From Eutreptiella sp. 'Long Island Sound 2002' (Eukaryota > Euglenozoa > Euglenophyceae > Eutreptiales > Eutreptiaceae), in the NCBI GenBank assembly GCA_964036045.1, contig OZ038379.1, forward strand, positions 181,778,936 to 181,842,935: a stretch of DNA of 64,000 nucleotides, in the 5' to 3' direction. The translations under genes were made by a program, and so were the position numbers. The notes beneath the pieces were generated by a model. That model did no database searches and was not told the DNA's origin. It saw nothing but the letters and a program-made list of their open reading frames with translations. Every line of letters starts with the position of its first letter. Positions within the stretch are counted from its first letter, which is position 1. Positions 50,681 through 61,886 of this stretch are shown piece after piece.

Positions 50681-52875
50681 CCAAAACATAGCGGCAAGAG
50701 GATGTGCGTGCACTCAAAACCTCCCCAGGGAAGCGGCAGAACAGGGAGACCAGAAACTTGCACATGGGCCACACCACGCCCAACCCACCAAAACAGAAAA
50801 AGCACGTCTGTCAGGCAGGGAGGGAGGGTGCGGATGTGTGTGTGGGGGGGGGGGGGTCCAGTACCCTCCCAAATGATTCGATACTACTTCTGTCTCAACC
50901 TGATTTGAAGTGTCCCTTGGTGTGTGAATGGGGCCAAAATATGCACCTTAATCAATTTTGAAAAGGGGCGATCATGGGGGGGTGCACACATTACACGGGC
51001 CCCCGTGGTATGCCTCGCACACGCCAACTGCGTTCATCCTTGGTATATAAGTGCAAAACTAATAAATGGGAGCATTTCGCAGAGGGGCTGGGTCAATGGG
51101 GTGACGAGGTCACAAAAATGTAAGTTTGCACCCAAGAACAATCAGCACATTTGGAGGGGCCGCGTGGGCTTTTAATTGTGTGGGGGGCAGTGAGGGCTTT
51201 ATGGACGGGAGCGCCCCACAGGAACCTGCTTCAATGTGGTGTTCGGGCAGTGTATAGCAATGCATGGCCAAAATAGGACGTCCCATTGTTCTAAGGGTTG
51301 GTGTCAACAACAACTGCGCAGGAGCAGCCAGCCACAATGCACATGATGAATTTTCTGAAGCCCTTCATCGGGCTGGTCCGAAAATCCCGTTTCCACTTCC
51401 GACATCATGAGATCTCACAAGTGTTCATTTCAATTTTGTACAGCCACAGTGTCTATGCTCTAATGTGGTCTGGCGTTGCGGACCATAGGGACCATGGGAG
51501 GTAAGATAGGAGGTAGAACGAATTGTATCTAGAGTTGGCGGCATTTTGGGGGTTACAGATGAAGTATTCCAGCCCAAACTATTGTACCTTGCCCGGCCCC
51601 AAGTAAGGCCCCATCCGTGGAGTGCTTCTTTACATGCTGAAAATTGTGCACAGGAATGCTCGATGGTGTTTGCATACCCCCAAACAGAAGGGATACGTTG
51701 GTGATGGCACCAAAATGGCCTGCAGCGCTTCTGGGTTTTGTTGGCCATAAACTGGTCACAACCCATATTTTTTCATTCGCTGCGCAAAGGCAGTGAAGCG
51801 GTTTTCAGGTGGTTCAAAGACCTGATGGTGCCTTGATGCTGTGGGTCAGCGACAGATCCCAAATGACATGCACACAACCTGTGGAGACCAAGGGTAGGCG
51901 GACCACATCCCCACCTTGATGGGACACAACTCCACTGTTTTTGGCCAAGCTGAAAATATGGCCAAATCCTCAGAGCTCCATACCAACACGACGGTTCCCT
52001 AAGCCACAAACCCTTTCTCTCACAAGTGGTCCACGTTTGACTAGGAAATAGGATTGAAATGGATACTTCACCTATGACACCCAACACATCCGAGACCATG
52101 ACTCAGGTGCCACATATATAAAAAGCATATATAAAAAGAGAGCTGGTCAAGATCAGCGAAAAGGCTCTGTCTCCACCCCCTGACTGTGCACCCCCAATTT
52201 ATGTCGGCATCAATCTGGACTGCCTTTCGAGTTCTCCTGGTTCTCCAGCTGCCCCCTAGTACTTTGTGGTTGAATGCCCCCCCCCCCCCCCTTAAACGGT
52301 TGGGGATCCTGGGATGCACCCGGTAGCCGCTTAGAGGTTGCCTTCGCCTCGACCGTGGTTGTGGCTGTATCACTGTGATGCCGCACACTGCCGTCTGTGT
52401 GTGTCCACTGCATCTCAATCTGGCCACAGGCGCCGTGCCCCACGAGGATTCACTGCACTGTGCCACATATACAGCGCAATGCAGGGGCTTCATGGATTCC
52501 GGCACTGACCACAACCGCACCTATTCCGGGCGTGACCTACTTCATACGGTCTCCAAGTCCCTTACACCTCTTCTGTCGTAGGGCCTCGGAAATGCTTCTG
52601 CGGCGTTGCCTGTCCATATGTTGCGGGACAGTCTGCACCTTGAACCGGACCTACCTGTGGATTGCCATTCACCACCTTGCCACCACGACAACGCCCACCA
52701 CCCACCCGAACCCTGATTGCCACCAATCGAATCGAAATCACGAAGCGTTTGGTGGGACGGGATGCCTGGCGAAGGCCGCGTTTTGTTGAGAAGCCCCGGT
52801 CATAAAAAAATCAGGTTGATTGCCTGACCATCTGTCGTATGATTCAGCGATCGCCGTTCCTACATCCGGAGTACA
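50681..52875. other. No supported gene
   Basis: Short overlapping frames on both strands; a G-run near 50840 and a C-run near 52280. Nothing recognised. The 3' UTR and polyadenylation signal of the minus-strand transporter should lie at the right end of this stretch. Confidence 0.4.
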
Positions 52876-54597
52876 TCACAACGATAATGCCACTTGCAAG
52901 AACAAGGGAATGTACATGAGCTGTAGACCCAAAAATCCCAAGTATTGCCAGAATGTACACGTGGAGAGCTCCACAGCTCCAACACTCAATGCGGTGCACA
53001 TGGCAATGATGTTGTTGGCAGTGGGCGCAGAGCCGAGAATCATGAGCACGAGTGGCGGAAGAGCATCACCAGAGGCAAAGATCCCAATCTTGCTGAAGGC
53101 AACAGCCAACGCGACCCCAAAGAGTGGCATCACAAGTTGCCGGATGGCAAACATGACAGCAATTGTGGCTCTATCCATTTTCTTTCCAGGGCCTTCATAA
53201 ATGTTGGAGCCAAGGGTGATCATACTGATGGGCACCACGGATTGCCCCAGCCTTGTCAGGGACGTGGACAACCAGGTCAGAGGGCCCTTTTGGGCCACCC
53301 AGACTTTGTGCAGAGGAGGCACAAAGGCTATGGTGAGACCAATGATGATCGCAACGATCGGAGGGTTCAGCAGTGGCTTTGCCGCCTTCCAGAATGCCGC
53401 AAACCAGGACGCTGGAGCAGCTGCCCAGGCAGCTGGAGGTTTGGGCACCAACGGGGACTGCGTCGCCAGGGCTGGAACTTCGCCGCTTTGCTCGCCACTC
53501 GGAAGCAGGCCTTTCTGCGGGTCGGGCATTTCCGTGGGCTGGGCCATGGTGTCCGACTGCGGGAACATCGCGCCTTTGACGTAATTGTATCCGACCAGCC
53601 ACATGAGGATGTGCTGCACAGGGAGTGCGAGGGCAAGGACTCCGATGGCCTCCGCCTCGGTGTACCGGCCAATCAGCGCTTGGCTCGTGGTGACGACGGC
53701 GCTAACCAAAATAATGGCGAGCGAGGTCCCGTTTCCGAAGGCGCAGCCCACGGTAAACCCCCGGTTCCAGTCGGAAGGCACCTTCAAGAACTTGGACGCC
53801 ACGGCCCCGAACACCCAACCGACGGCGATCAAGACGAACAGCCCCAGGGGCACGCCTTTGCCACGCATGACCCCGGCCACCGACAGGCTGGCCAGCTGGG
53901 TCAACAGCAAGCACGGCAGGAACACCGCGACTGTCAGCTTCCCAAGCGCCTTCGTGCTGTCCTTGTCTATGATCCCCAGCCATCGCACCACGAACCCGGT
54001 CCCGGCCAACACAGCCACTTGGGCGACCGTGGCGATGGTGTCCTGCATCTGGAACGGCAGAATGGCATGATGGGGCAGGCCTACGGGATACTGCAGGCCC
54101 GCCTTCGCGAGAGGGAGGCCCAACGCCGGGTTGGGGACCCCAGAGAGGCTCGTGCCGTGACGCGCGACAGTGTCAAAACCGGGAGCAGGGGTCCAATACC
54201 CTCCGAGCGCGTCCTGGCGTGTCGCAAGCATGTTTGGGTCCCGATGACTGCGATACTGCATTGCGTTGGAATCGGTTGACGCGGATGCCGCTGCTGCCAG
54301 CGTTGGTGCCGATGCTAGACGCACCTGATGGACCCGTGATCCGGGGAAGTCGAGGGCAAGCAGAACGGTCACTACGAACAAGGCCGCCCCCGCCACCAGT
54401 ATTGAGCAGGTCTTGTCCCTTTGCAGATTGGGCGATCCGGTGGGACTTGGGAGAGCATCCGTCGCATCGATCGAAGTCAAATCTCGCTCCAGTCCAGCCA
54501 TGTGGCACGAAATACTACCACAACAACAAGGGAGCTGACAAAAGAGGGTTACCGGGCCATGAATCGAGGCATATACGGTCACCATTTCCGTGCTCAT
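52876..54597 (-). CDS. PIN-LIKES / auxin-efflux-carrier family membrane transporter
   Basis: 573 codons, ATG 54597 to TGA 52876, intronless. Residues ~65-83 form a hydrophobic segment, followed by ~100 polar residues. The AEC domain runs from ~185 to the end with about ten membrane segments in two halves split by a hydrophilic loop (~345-405, DTMAQPTEMPDPQKG...). Family-like features are FGNGTSLAIILVSAV (first bundle), PPIVAIIIGLTIAFVPPL, VVPISMITLGSNIYEGPGKK and MILGSAPTANNIIAMCTALSVG followed by WQYLGF (second bundle). Plant PILS proteins reside in the ER and move auxin-like substrates; fungal and algal members are mostly uncharacterised, so substrate is unknown. The start is uncertain: Met33 (MAGLERDLTS) is an alternative, and the extension could be a targeting or leader region. 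Surrounded by repeats, no neighbouring gene. Confidence 0.88.
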   Translation of the reverse strand: MSTEMVTVYASIHGPVTLFCQLPCCCGSISCHMAGLERDLTSIDATDALPSPTGSPNLQRDKTCSILVAGAALFVVTVLLALDFPGSRVHQVRLASAPTLAAAASASTDSNAMQYRSHRDPNMLATRQDALGGYWTPAPGFDTVARHGTSLSGVPNPALGLPLAKAGLQYPVGLPHHAILPFQMQDTIATVAQVAVLAGTGFVVRWLGIIDKDSTKALGKLTVAVFLPCLLLTQLASLSVAGVMRGKGVPLGLFVLIAVGWVFGAVASKFLKVPSDWNRGFTVGCAFGNGTSLAIILVSAVVTTSQALIGRYTEAEAIGVLALALPVQHILMWLVGYNYVKGAMFPQSDTMAQPTEMPDPQKGLLPSGEQSGEVPALATQSPLVPKPPAAWAAAPASWFAAFWKAAKPLLNPPIVAIIIGLTIAFVPPLHKVWVAQKGPLTWLSTSLTRLGQSVVPISMITLGSNIYEGPGKKMDRATIAVMFAIRQLVMPLFGVALAVAFSKIGIFASGDALPPLVLMILGSAPTANNIIAMCTALSVGAVELSTCTFWQYLGFLGLQLMYIPLFLQVALSL

Positions 54598-56031
54598 CCT
54601 TCATCCTTTCTCCTTTATCCTTCATCATGCGCTCAGACACTCGGTTTTCACGTTGTGCCGAAGTTCACTGATTGCCATCAATGCACTAATTGCAGTGGCT
54701 GTGACCCTTACTGCAGCATTGCTGTGCAACCATTGCCGTTGAACCCACAAGCACTGACTGAGCGGCTTTGGCTTTTCAGCAAGTGCAGTTTCTCTGGAAG
54801 TGCCGCTCACCCCACATCTACTTGTTGCGAGCGCTCCAACCCTGTGATACACCGGACATTTAGACTGTTCAGGCTCCATTTATTTCTGTGCCCCATGGTC
54901 CACCCCTTTCAACTGTCGCTGCAGCTGTGCTTTGCTACTGTTGTTGCTGCTGTGCTGTTGCTGATACTGCTGCTGCTGTTGCCACTAAGCTGTGGCTGGT
55001 GTGAGTACTGCTGCCACTGATGCCATTGTTCATCGTTGTTGACGACGCTACTGCTGCCAACGCCTGCCCCCAACCCTTGCCCCCACACCACCCCACCCCA
55101 CTCCACACTGAGTATACATGACCCTCAGCTCAAGCACAGAACCACAAGGAACCACCTGATTTATGGCACAGGAAGCGCACTCCACTTGCAGCAGGCAAAA
55201 TGTGCATCGCACCACCAATGTGCAAGACTGATATCACTGGTTACAGGCACACCCCACTTCCCAGCGTGCTCAAGCACCTCCTCTCCCAATACTTGACTGG
55301 ATGCATGGCCAATGCTGATGAAAATGATTGGATCAAGGACTCAGAGTAGAACGTTTTGGACCTCGACCACTTGACATTGAAGACCTGAACATGGAACCCT
55401 TAGGGGGTTTGGCATTTTTTGCAGCAGCCCCCTCCACCACCTTGCCCCACCCCTTCAGGAAGGGATGACATTCGGGGAGATGAAAAGGGGGGTGACCTGT
55501 GGAACTCAAAGAGGATTTGTGCAGTGCTGGTTCCTGTGGCTAAGGGCGCCCATGTGCCCTGTAGGCTGCAGCAAGCAGCAAGCAAGCAGCAGCAGCAGGC
55601 GTTTAAAAAATATTTGCAGGGACACCGCGGCTCAAAATCATGATTGCAGTGGCTCAAAACGACCACAAAGCAAATGTGCTTCACCTGAAACAAGATTCGT
55701 GCGATTTCAAGCCGCCTGGCCCGTTTTATGGCTGATTTAAGTGTCCAAAAATCATCGCCAGTGTGTCAAGCAGCTTCAATGAGAGCCGCTCTTCTTCCAC
55801 AATGATCGGACAAAAAAAATTGCAAATGGGTGTTCAAGGAGGCACTCGTGACTCCCTCACAGACCCCCAAATTTCCAGTGACCTCAACGTTTAAGCAGCC
55901 TAGAGAAGTCATGCACTGCAAGCGTGTGGTACCCATGATGTGTGGTACCCATGATGGGGATAACGAGGTACAGAGAGATGGCAACCACGTGCTAGTCCTG
56001 CATACCATATTGTCTTACAATTATGTCTAGC
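54598..56031. other. Upstream region of the transporter; no gene
   Basis: The promoter of the transporter should lie just right of 54597, but I see no convincing TATA motif. CTG/CAG-rich patches occur at 54900-55000 and 55560-55600. Frames antisense to the transporter are mirror frames. Confidence 0.4.
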
Positions 56032-56051
56032 CAACGATTGGGCTAGCATCT

Positions 56052-58177
56052 TTCTTTTTTTTTTGACGAAGCTGCAATAGTTCTGCAATAGTTCTGCAGC
56101 AGTATGAGTCAATCTCGGGATCTAAGTACACTCTCAGAACATACCATAGCTTCTTCCCCTGTCAAGGACAGGGATCAAGGATGACAAAGAAGGAGCAACT
56201 TATATTCCTACCTTGAGTATACCTGCACAGCGACCTAGGGTCGCCACAACTCATGTTTGGCCCTTGTCCTCTCACCTATGACAAGTTTTCTTTGCTCCAC
56301 GGACTTGCATGGGTGAGTCTAGTGATATTCTGATTCGCCCTGTTATCCTCCTAGTGGTACACGTCCGTTTGGCCCGTGGCGGTGAGCAGGCCGTGTTTTG
56401 TGGTGCTTCCTCACGCCGTTGCAAGCCCTTTTGTATTAGTGCGTGCCGTGACCGTGGCCCAGGATATGATATGATAAATCCACCTCATGCAGCCACTCCT
56501 GGTATGTCTTTTCCATATAATGCAGCCATTTACCCACCCTCCTATACCAAATACCGTCATAGTGCAGGTCTCTCACAACACTTTGGCACCCATCGTTGTG
56601 CATGTCCTGTGCCTCCCGCATCATTCTAGTGGTTTGGTACTTAATCCTGGGTGCGGACAATTTCTCCGTCACTTTTTTATGCCCGATAGTATCGTGGGTG
56701 AACTCAAGGTATTTTAGTGCCTTCACCTTGGTATGGTATGAATCCTGGCGTTGTAAAATCTTGATCGTCTTCCTGTGTCGCCGTGGCAGGTGCCTTGACT
56801 TTTGCACGCTTGTGCTTCCGGGGTTTATACATTACTTGTTGTCGCAACACTTGTGGGGTGGGATTTGGCATACACACCGTAGGCTTGACCTTACCATACC
56901 ATGCGCTAACAAATTGACTGCCGTTGGCGTTGTTGGTGACAACCGCAATGTCGTTGACATATACAAAAAAAACTAGCTTCAGGAAATTCTTTGGCCAACA
57001 TTGCGTGGAAGGTCTCATAGACCAACACAAACAATGCCGGTGACAAGGGGCAGCCCTCTTTGATGCCCCTAGTTAGAGGAAAACTGGCATGTACTGAGGG
57101 TGTATATGGATTTGACCATGCGACTCAAATGTGGTGGCGCCCCTATTGCCTATAGCGACTCTACAAGACACACATGCGGAGTACTAGGAAAGGCTTTGGC
57201 AATGTCAGATGTAACTGTCTTCGGGTCTCGCATGTAATTCCATAAGGAGGTTCATGGCTTGCTGCGAGGTGGTGTAACCCTTACGACTACCCGCTTGAGT
57301 GTCAGACAGTGTTGTACCTATGGGTTGCTGTATGGCATCCAAAATAAGCTGGGCTAGTACTATGTATATGCTATTGGATACACTGATGGGCCTATAGTTC
57401 ATGGCAAGCGTCGTGTTGCCCTTCTTGTATAGAAGGGAGAGCCTAGCTTGCAGCCAATGTGGTGGGATTTCCCCTGTCCCCTATACGTCGAGGATGGCTT
57501 GATAAAGATCCCATTGGAGTTCCTTGGGGAGCCATTGCAACAGGTGCGGGGATATCTTGTGTGGTCCGGGGGCTTTCTTTTTGGGCTGCTTGATGACTTT
57601 GCAAAATTGCTTCCATGTGGGGTTGCCCACTTAAACCCTTCCTGTGGCCGGAGTAGGTCATTCATCATAGACATGGCTTTGTCTTGGTCCCATGGGGGGT
57701 CACTAGGAAAATGGGGGAGATGCCGCCGTGCAGATCCTTCTGTAGGCTGTGGGCTAGAAGTACGAAAAGGGGTGAGGAGCCACGTTCGTAGCGACTGGAA
57801 GAAATTTTTCCCTCGGTGGTGTGCATTCCGTCGAAACTGTCGTAATGCTTTATGGGCGCCCCTCATTTCCTTGTCCCCCATGTATGCCGCCCAGTCGTGT
57901 AGTGCGTATGGGGAGCGTGGATTGGCAATGACGGCACTACGTAGTGCTTGTTCCCAGGGGTCGATCTCAGGTTCTTTTCTTGGATGTTGTATGACAAATT
58001 GCGTGATTTCATTGAGTATCATGTCGGCCCTTGCGACCGGAGCGCAGTCGGTATGAGGATGCGCCTTGGACAATTTGGTCATATGCCGTTTGAACTTGTA
58101 AAAAAGGGACTGGGGCCAATGGACTACAGAACCGTATCCTTGAGGTGGAGGAGGGCTCTCCTGGAGTGGGCTGTGGG
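56052..58177 (-). mobile_element. 5'-truncated LINE insertion with poly(A) and 20-bp target duplication
   Basis: A perfect 20-bp direct repeat CAACGATTGGGCTAGCATCT (56032-56051 and 58178-58197) brackets 2,126 bp. Immediately right of the left copy is a T-run (56052-56064), which is the poly(A) tail of a minus-strand element. This is the exact signature of target-primed reverse transcription. Internally there is reverse-transcriptase coding sequence in several frames (see the pseudogene entry). Confidence 0.93.
56436..58082 (-). pseudogene. Degenerate reverse transcriptase of the truncated LINE
   Basis: Minus-strand pieces in order: a pre-RT linker (from ~58082), MNYRPISVSNSIYIVLAQL (~57402), DIAKAFPST (motif A, ~57200), RGIKEGCPLSPALF (motif B, ~57060), VYVNDIAVVTNN (catalytic box, Asn in place of the first Asp, ~56960) and LKYLEF (thumb, ~56700). 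They lie in different frames, with shifts near homopolymers (for example an A8 run at ~56965), so the copy is dead. It lacks the endonuclease and belongs to a different LINE lineage from the 18-27 kb element. Confidence 0.85.
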
Positions 58178-58197
58178 CAACGATTGGGCTAGCATCT

Positions 58198-59353
58198 GTT
58201 GTTTTGGTTGCAGCATTTGTCCATGCACAGCATCTTGTGCTCCATGACTACTCCCTGCCATGCTGCACACAAGGGACACACGAGTGACACCCTTTCGCCT
58301 GTTCCATGCTTTGGTGCCTCAAGGGGGTGAGAATGTATGGTTGTTTGATAGAAGAAGCGACAATTGCTGCAAACAATGCGTAGAGAGTGAGGGGAGCTGA
58401 AGTTGAGCGCATGCAACAGTGGGCTAGTGGTGGTGATAGTAAGCTTGCACCATTTCTTATATATGACTGATTGCCCATTAGGTCACTTACTCCACCTAGG
58501 GTGGGCATAAAAGGGTATGGGCCCTATCAAGACCTACGACAAGGACTGAAGTTGAGAAACACCTCATTTTCACCTCAAAAAAGCAGCAAACAGACGCGAC
58601 TAAGGACTTTTTCTTGGGGGTGAATCTTGAAACCAGAGGGAGTATGCATGACAAAATTTGCATCCTATAACTGTGACGCTTTTTGTGTTGGTGGCGACGG
58701 GGTGGGATGGCCAAGCACCAGTAAAACATCCTGAGAAGTACCCTCACAAAAAGCCCATACAACAACACAAAGCCTTAGTTGCTGTTAATTACTGGAGGCT
58801 TTTGGATGGTTGCCGCTGATTTATGGAGGCTTCTGGATGGTCACCGTCACTGCTTGGGAGCATTTTCCTTTTATTGGGCGCAATTGTGGCCATCGTTCAT
58901 GTTCATCTTTTGTTTCCGCGGCAGCTAATTAGGGGAAACTTGGGGGGGAAAGGGGAAAGTGGTGATTTGGCAAGAGCATGCAAGCAACACATTAGCTGGT
59001 GGGGCACTTGCTTCTTGAAAACTAGAGGTACTGTTTCATTCACCATACAACTCAATCTGCCAATGCGTTGTCCGGGTGTCAATGCACTCTATGGGGGGGG
59101 GGGGGGTTGCCCGGCGTGCTGCCTTTGTATTAACTATCCTGGCTTTAACCCGGATTTACCCTCCCCCAGGGGAACCCCCCAAGTCGACCAGAGTGGACCG
59201 CAAACCTTCCCTACAAAGGACGGTTAGGTTCCCCGTAGGTACTGAAACCACCGAAGCAGAGCTCGGGACGGCCTTGGGTTCCCCGAAGGTACTTCCTGAG
59301 CACTTGCCTCCAAAAGCGATCAACGTAGATGCTCCGGCTTCCTTTGTCACTCA
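58198..59353. other. Flank of LINE insertion; no supported gene
   Basis: On the minus strand 58416-58189 reads IVCSNCRFFYQ...VCPLCAAW...MLCMDKC, resembling a Cys-rich zinc-binding segment, but it is isolated and outside the LINE target duplication. A G-run lies near 59090. Nothing else is recognised. Confidence 0.35.
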
Positions 59354-59560
59354 GCATGGCTACATAACTCCGCCTTCTCGGGGTCCCCATGGTGGGGAGA
59401 GATCAATATGGCTACATCACCCCTGCCTTCTCGGGATCCCCATGGTAGGGATAGATCAATGTGGGGACATCACCCCTCCCTTCTCAGGGTCCCCATGGTG
59501 GGGATAGATCAATATGGCTACATTGCCCCTGCCTTCTCGGGTTCCCCATGGTGCGGAGAA
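59354..59560 (+). repeat. 53-bp tandem repeat, ~4 units (family H)
   Basis: CCTTCTCGGGRTCCCCATGGTGGGGAKAGATCAATATGGCTACATCACCCCTG repeats with starts at 59373, 59426, 59479 and 59532, an exact 53-bp period. Diverged inverted units occur at 9303-9345 and 36005-36175. Confidence 0.9.
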
Positions 59561-61582
59561 AAGAGGGATGGAAAACGGGTAAAAGTGGTTGAAAATGGGT
59601 AAAAATGGGACAATTCAAATATGCCACATCCAAAATGCATAAGAAGCTAAAAAAAAAACCCCGGTGTGGAATAAAAAACTTGTGGAAAGGGGCATCCCCC
59701 ATATCCCCAACCGGAAAGGGGCCATGCAAAAAGCGTGGATTACAGCTCCGTATCAAAAGTGGCCCAAAAAGATGCCTGGCACACGCCCTGCGCACGCCCG
59801 GCACGCTGCTGCTCCCCCTGTCGTGCTGCTCCCAACAATTTGGCCCACATCAACACCAATATCCCCAACAGTCTTGGAGGTATGCTTAGTTGCCTTATGC
59901 TTGGCAAGTGCCGAGCCTATGATCCAAGGCTTGGAGCCAGGTTGATTGCCAGTGACAAACATGATTTCATGCTGCAAAAAAAAAAAAATCAGCCATCGCT
60001 TGCACAAGGTGATACTAGATCAAAGAGCAAGCAACAACAAGCAAACAGGGATTGCACAAGGTGACAAACGATCAAGGAACAAATCAACAGGGAAACAACC
60101 ATTCACCCCCCAATTTTGCTTTTCCGGGTTTCCCCTGTTTTCCCATGCCAATGCCCCAAAAAACTCGCTCGCCTCAAGTTTCCAAGGATGTGGAACCTAT
60201 CGAGCCCTTTGAAAAAGACACCATTACGCAACCGAAAATTGGTATATGTAGAAAGCGGGACACAACCAGCAAAAAGGCAGAACACAACTGCATTGCCAAG
60301 ATTCAATCCTATGGTTATAATTGTACGTGTACAGTTGTGTATGCTTTATTCACTCCAGCTACGTACAGTTGCGTACGATTGGGCTGCGAAAGCCACATAC
60401 GCTTATGCACGCTTACAATGGGGTGGAACGAAATGTGCAGGGAAGAAACCTTTGGGTGCTGAAAATTTTTGCAGATGTTTTTCCTTTTCAGAAAAATGGG
60501 TGCTGGTGGAATCTCTGCTTAAGGGTACTATTTTGCAATGAGTGACCCCTGGGTCTTTCCGGTTCTGTTGGAGCCTGCCAAGCCGAGCACCATGTATTAC
60601 AAGTCCTTCAAACGAGTCCGTCAGCAAACAGCAATATGTTGAGCTGCTGCATGTCCTCCGGAGCCAAAGCCTCAATGCTTGTAGCGTATCCCTACCATCA
60701 CGACCATCCGCAGTAGGCACCATGTCAAGGCTTGGATCTGCTTCTAGGTTCGTTTTGTACAGCAGCTTTGGTTGGCCAAGCGGATGAAATTGCATGACAC
60801 CCCCCCCCTCCGGTGTTGTACAAATAAACACCATCATCGGACACAACCGGCACCTAGGGGGCTCTGCGTCCAAAAAAAAACCTGTTTATGTTTGGTGCAG
60901 TTGGAAAAATGGAGGCTGTACAGTTGCGTACACTGAGGGCCCGCTACCCTGCACAGTTACGTACAGTTTGTCTTAGACCTTGCATGCAATTATAACCACA
61001 GGACTGGCCAAGAATACACTTCTTCAAAACTGCATGCCCTCAGTTCCATGGCCAACAAAGGGAAATAGATCTTTGGTTCAAAGGCTCATTATAGAACTTT
61101 TTGGATGGGGACCACTTGAATTCTTGAACATGGTCACCACTTTGCCCTGGAATGCTGTACCTGAAATCTGGTTTGGCCTTTTTTGCCAGATGCTTGGAAG
61201 CCACCAGGGCTGAAAGATTCTTGTGCGCTCAGGTATCTCTTTTGAATGAGTCCAAAGCGCTCCAAGGCGAAGAATCGGGGGGTGCACAGTACCACCTGAC
61301 CACCAGGCTACAAGTCGGCATGCATCACTGTGCTGTGAAAGACCGTCAAATCTTTGCACAACAACGTCTCTGATTGAGCAGGCATCACAGGCATCCCTGT
61401 CGCGAATATGGGTGTGCCATCAGATTGCTATTAAAAGCGTCCTGCCAAGCATATGAGCAGGATGGCAACAACTGTACAGAATCTGCCCAGACAGATTTCC
61501 AAGATCACAAAGGTGATGGTCCCTGCACCCTCCAGGGAAAAGATGAGGGGGGTACCACATGGAGCACCATAGTGACATAGTG
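59561..61582. other. No gene assigned; weak minus-strand coding-like stretch
   Basis: On the minus strand around 60873-60480 several frames show protein-like pieces (FHPLGQPKLLYKTNLEADPS; VPVVSDDGVYLYNTG) broken at a C9 run (~60800). They could be remains of an exon or a mobile-element gene. GTACAGTTGCGTAC-like motifs recur at 60330-60380 and 60918-60968. No identification possible. Confidence 0.3.
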
Positions 61583-61600
61583 ACCTCACCCAAGCTTTTC

Positions 61601-61868
61601 TTTTTTTTTGCTCTCAGTGAACCCGAAAGTTGCAAAGGTGAGTGCTCAACACGGGTATGCTACATTTCGGCGCGAGGCCAGAGTCATATAGTATCTTGAA
61701 GACAGTCCTACCCCTCACAAAGAGAGGGGACGCTGTCTTCTCCTGGCGACACTACAGAGCAAGCTGCCCAGCACCAGCCACGCATTCGATATGAAGGCAA
61801 AATCCGGAAGAAGCGAAACCATCGATCGAAGTGGAAAGAACACCTTCAAATAAGCTCATGTTCTAGTA
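61601..61868 (-). mobile_element. Short retroposed insertion with 18-bp target duplication
   Basis: A perfect 18-bp direct repeat ACCTCACCCAAGCTTTTC (61583-61600 and 61869-61886) flanks 268 bp that start with a T9 run, i.e. a minus-strand poly(A) tail. The insert is either a SINE, a severely truncated LINE or a retrocopy of a cellular mRNA 3' end. In the minus sense a frame (for example FASSGFCLHIECVAGAGQL) is visible but not identifiable. Confidence 0.88.
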
Positions 61869-61886
61869 ACCTCACCCAAGCTTTTC

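Noticed and set aside
52945-54279. 444-codon plus-strand frame opposite the transporter
   Set aside because: It is the mirror of a conserved membrane protein gene and shows no domain of its own.
58189-58416. Cys-rich minus-strand frame resembling the ORF2 zinc ribbon
   Set aside because: Lies outside the LINE's target duplication and is isolated, so it is not part of that element; spacing of Cys pairs is not diagnostic.
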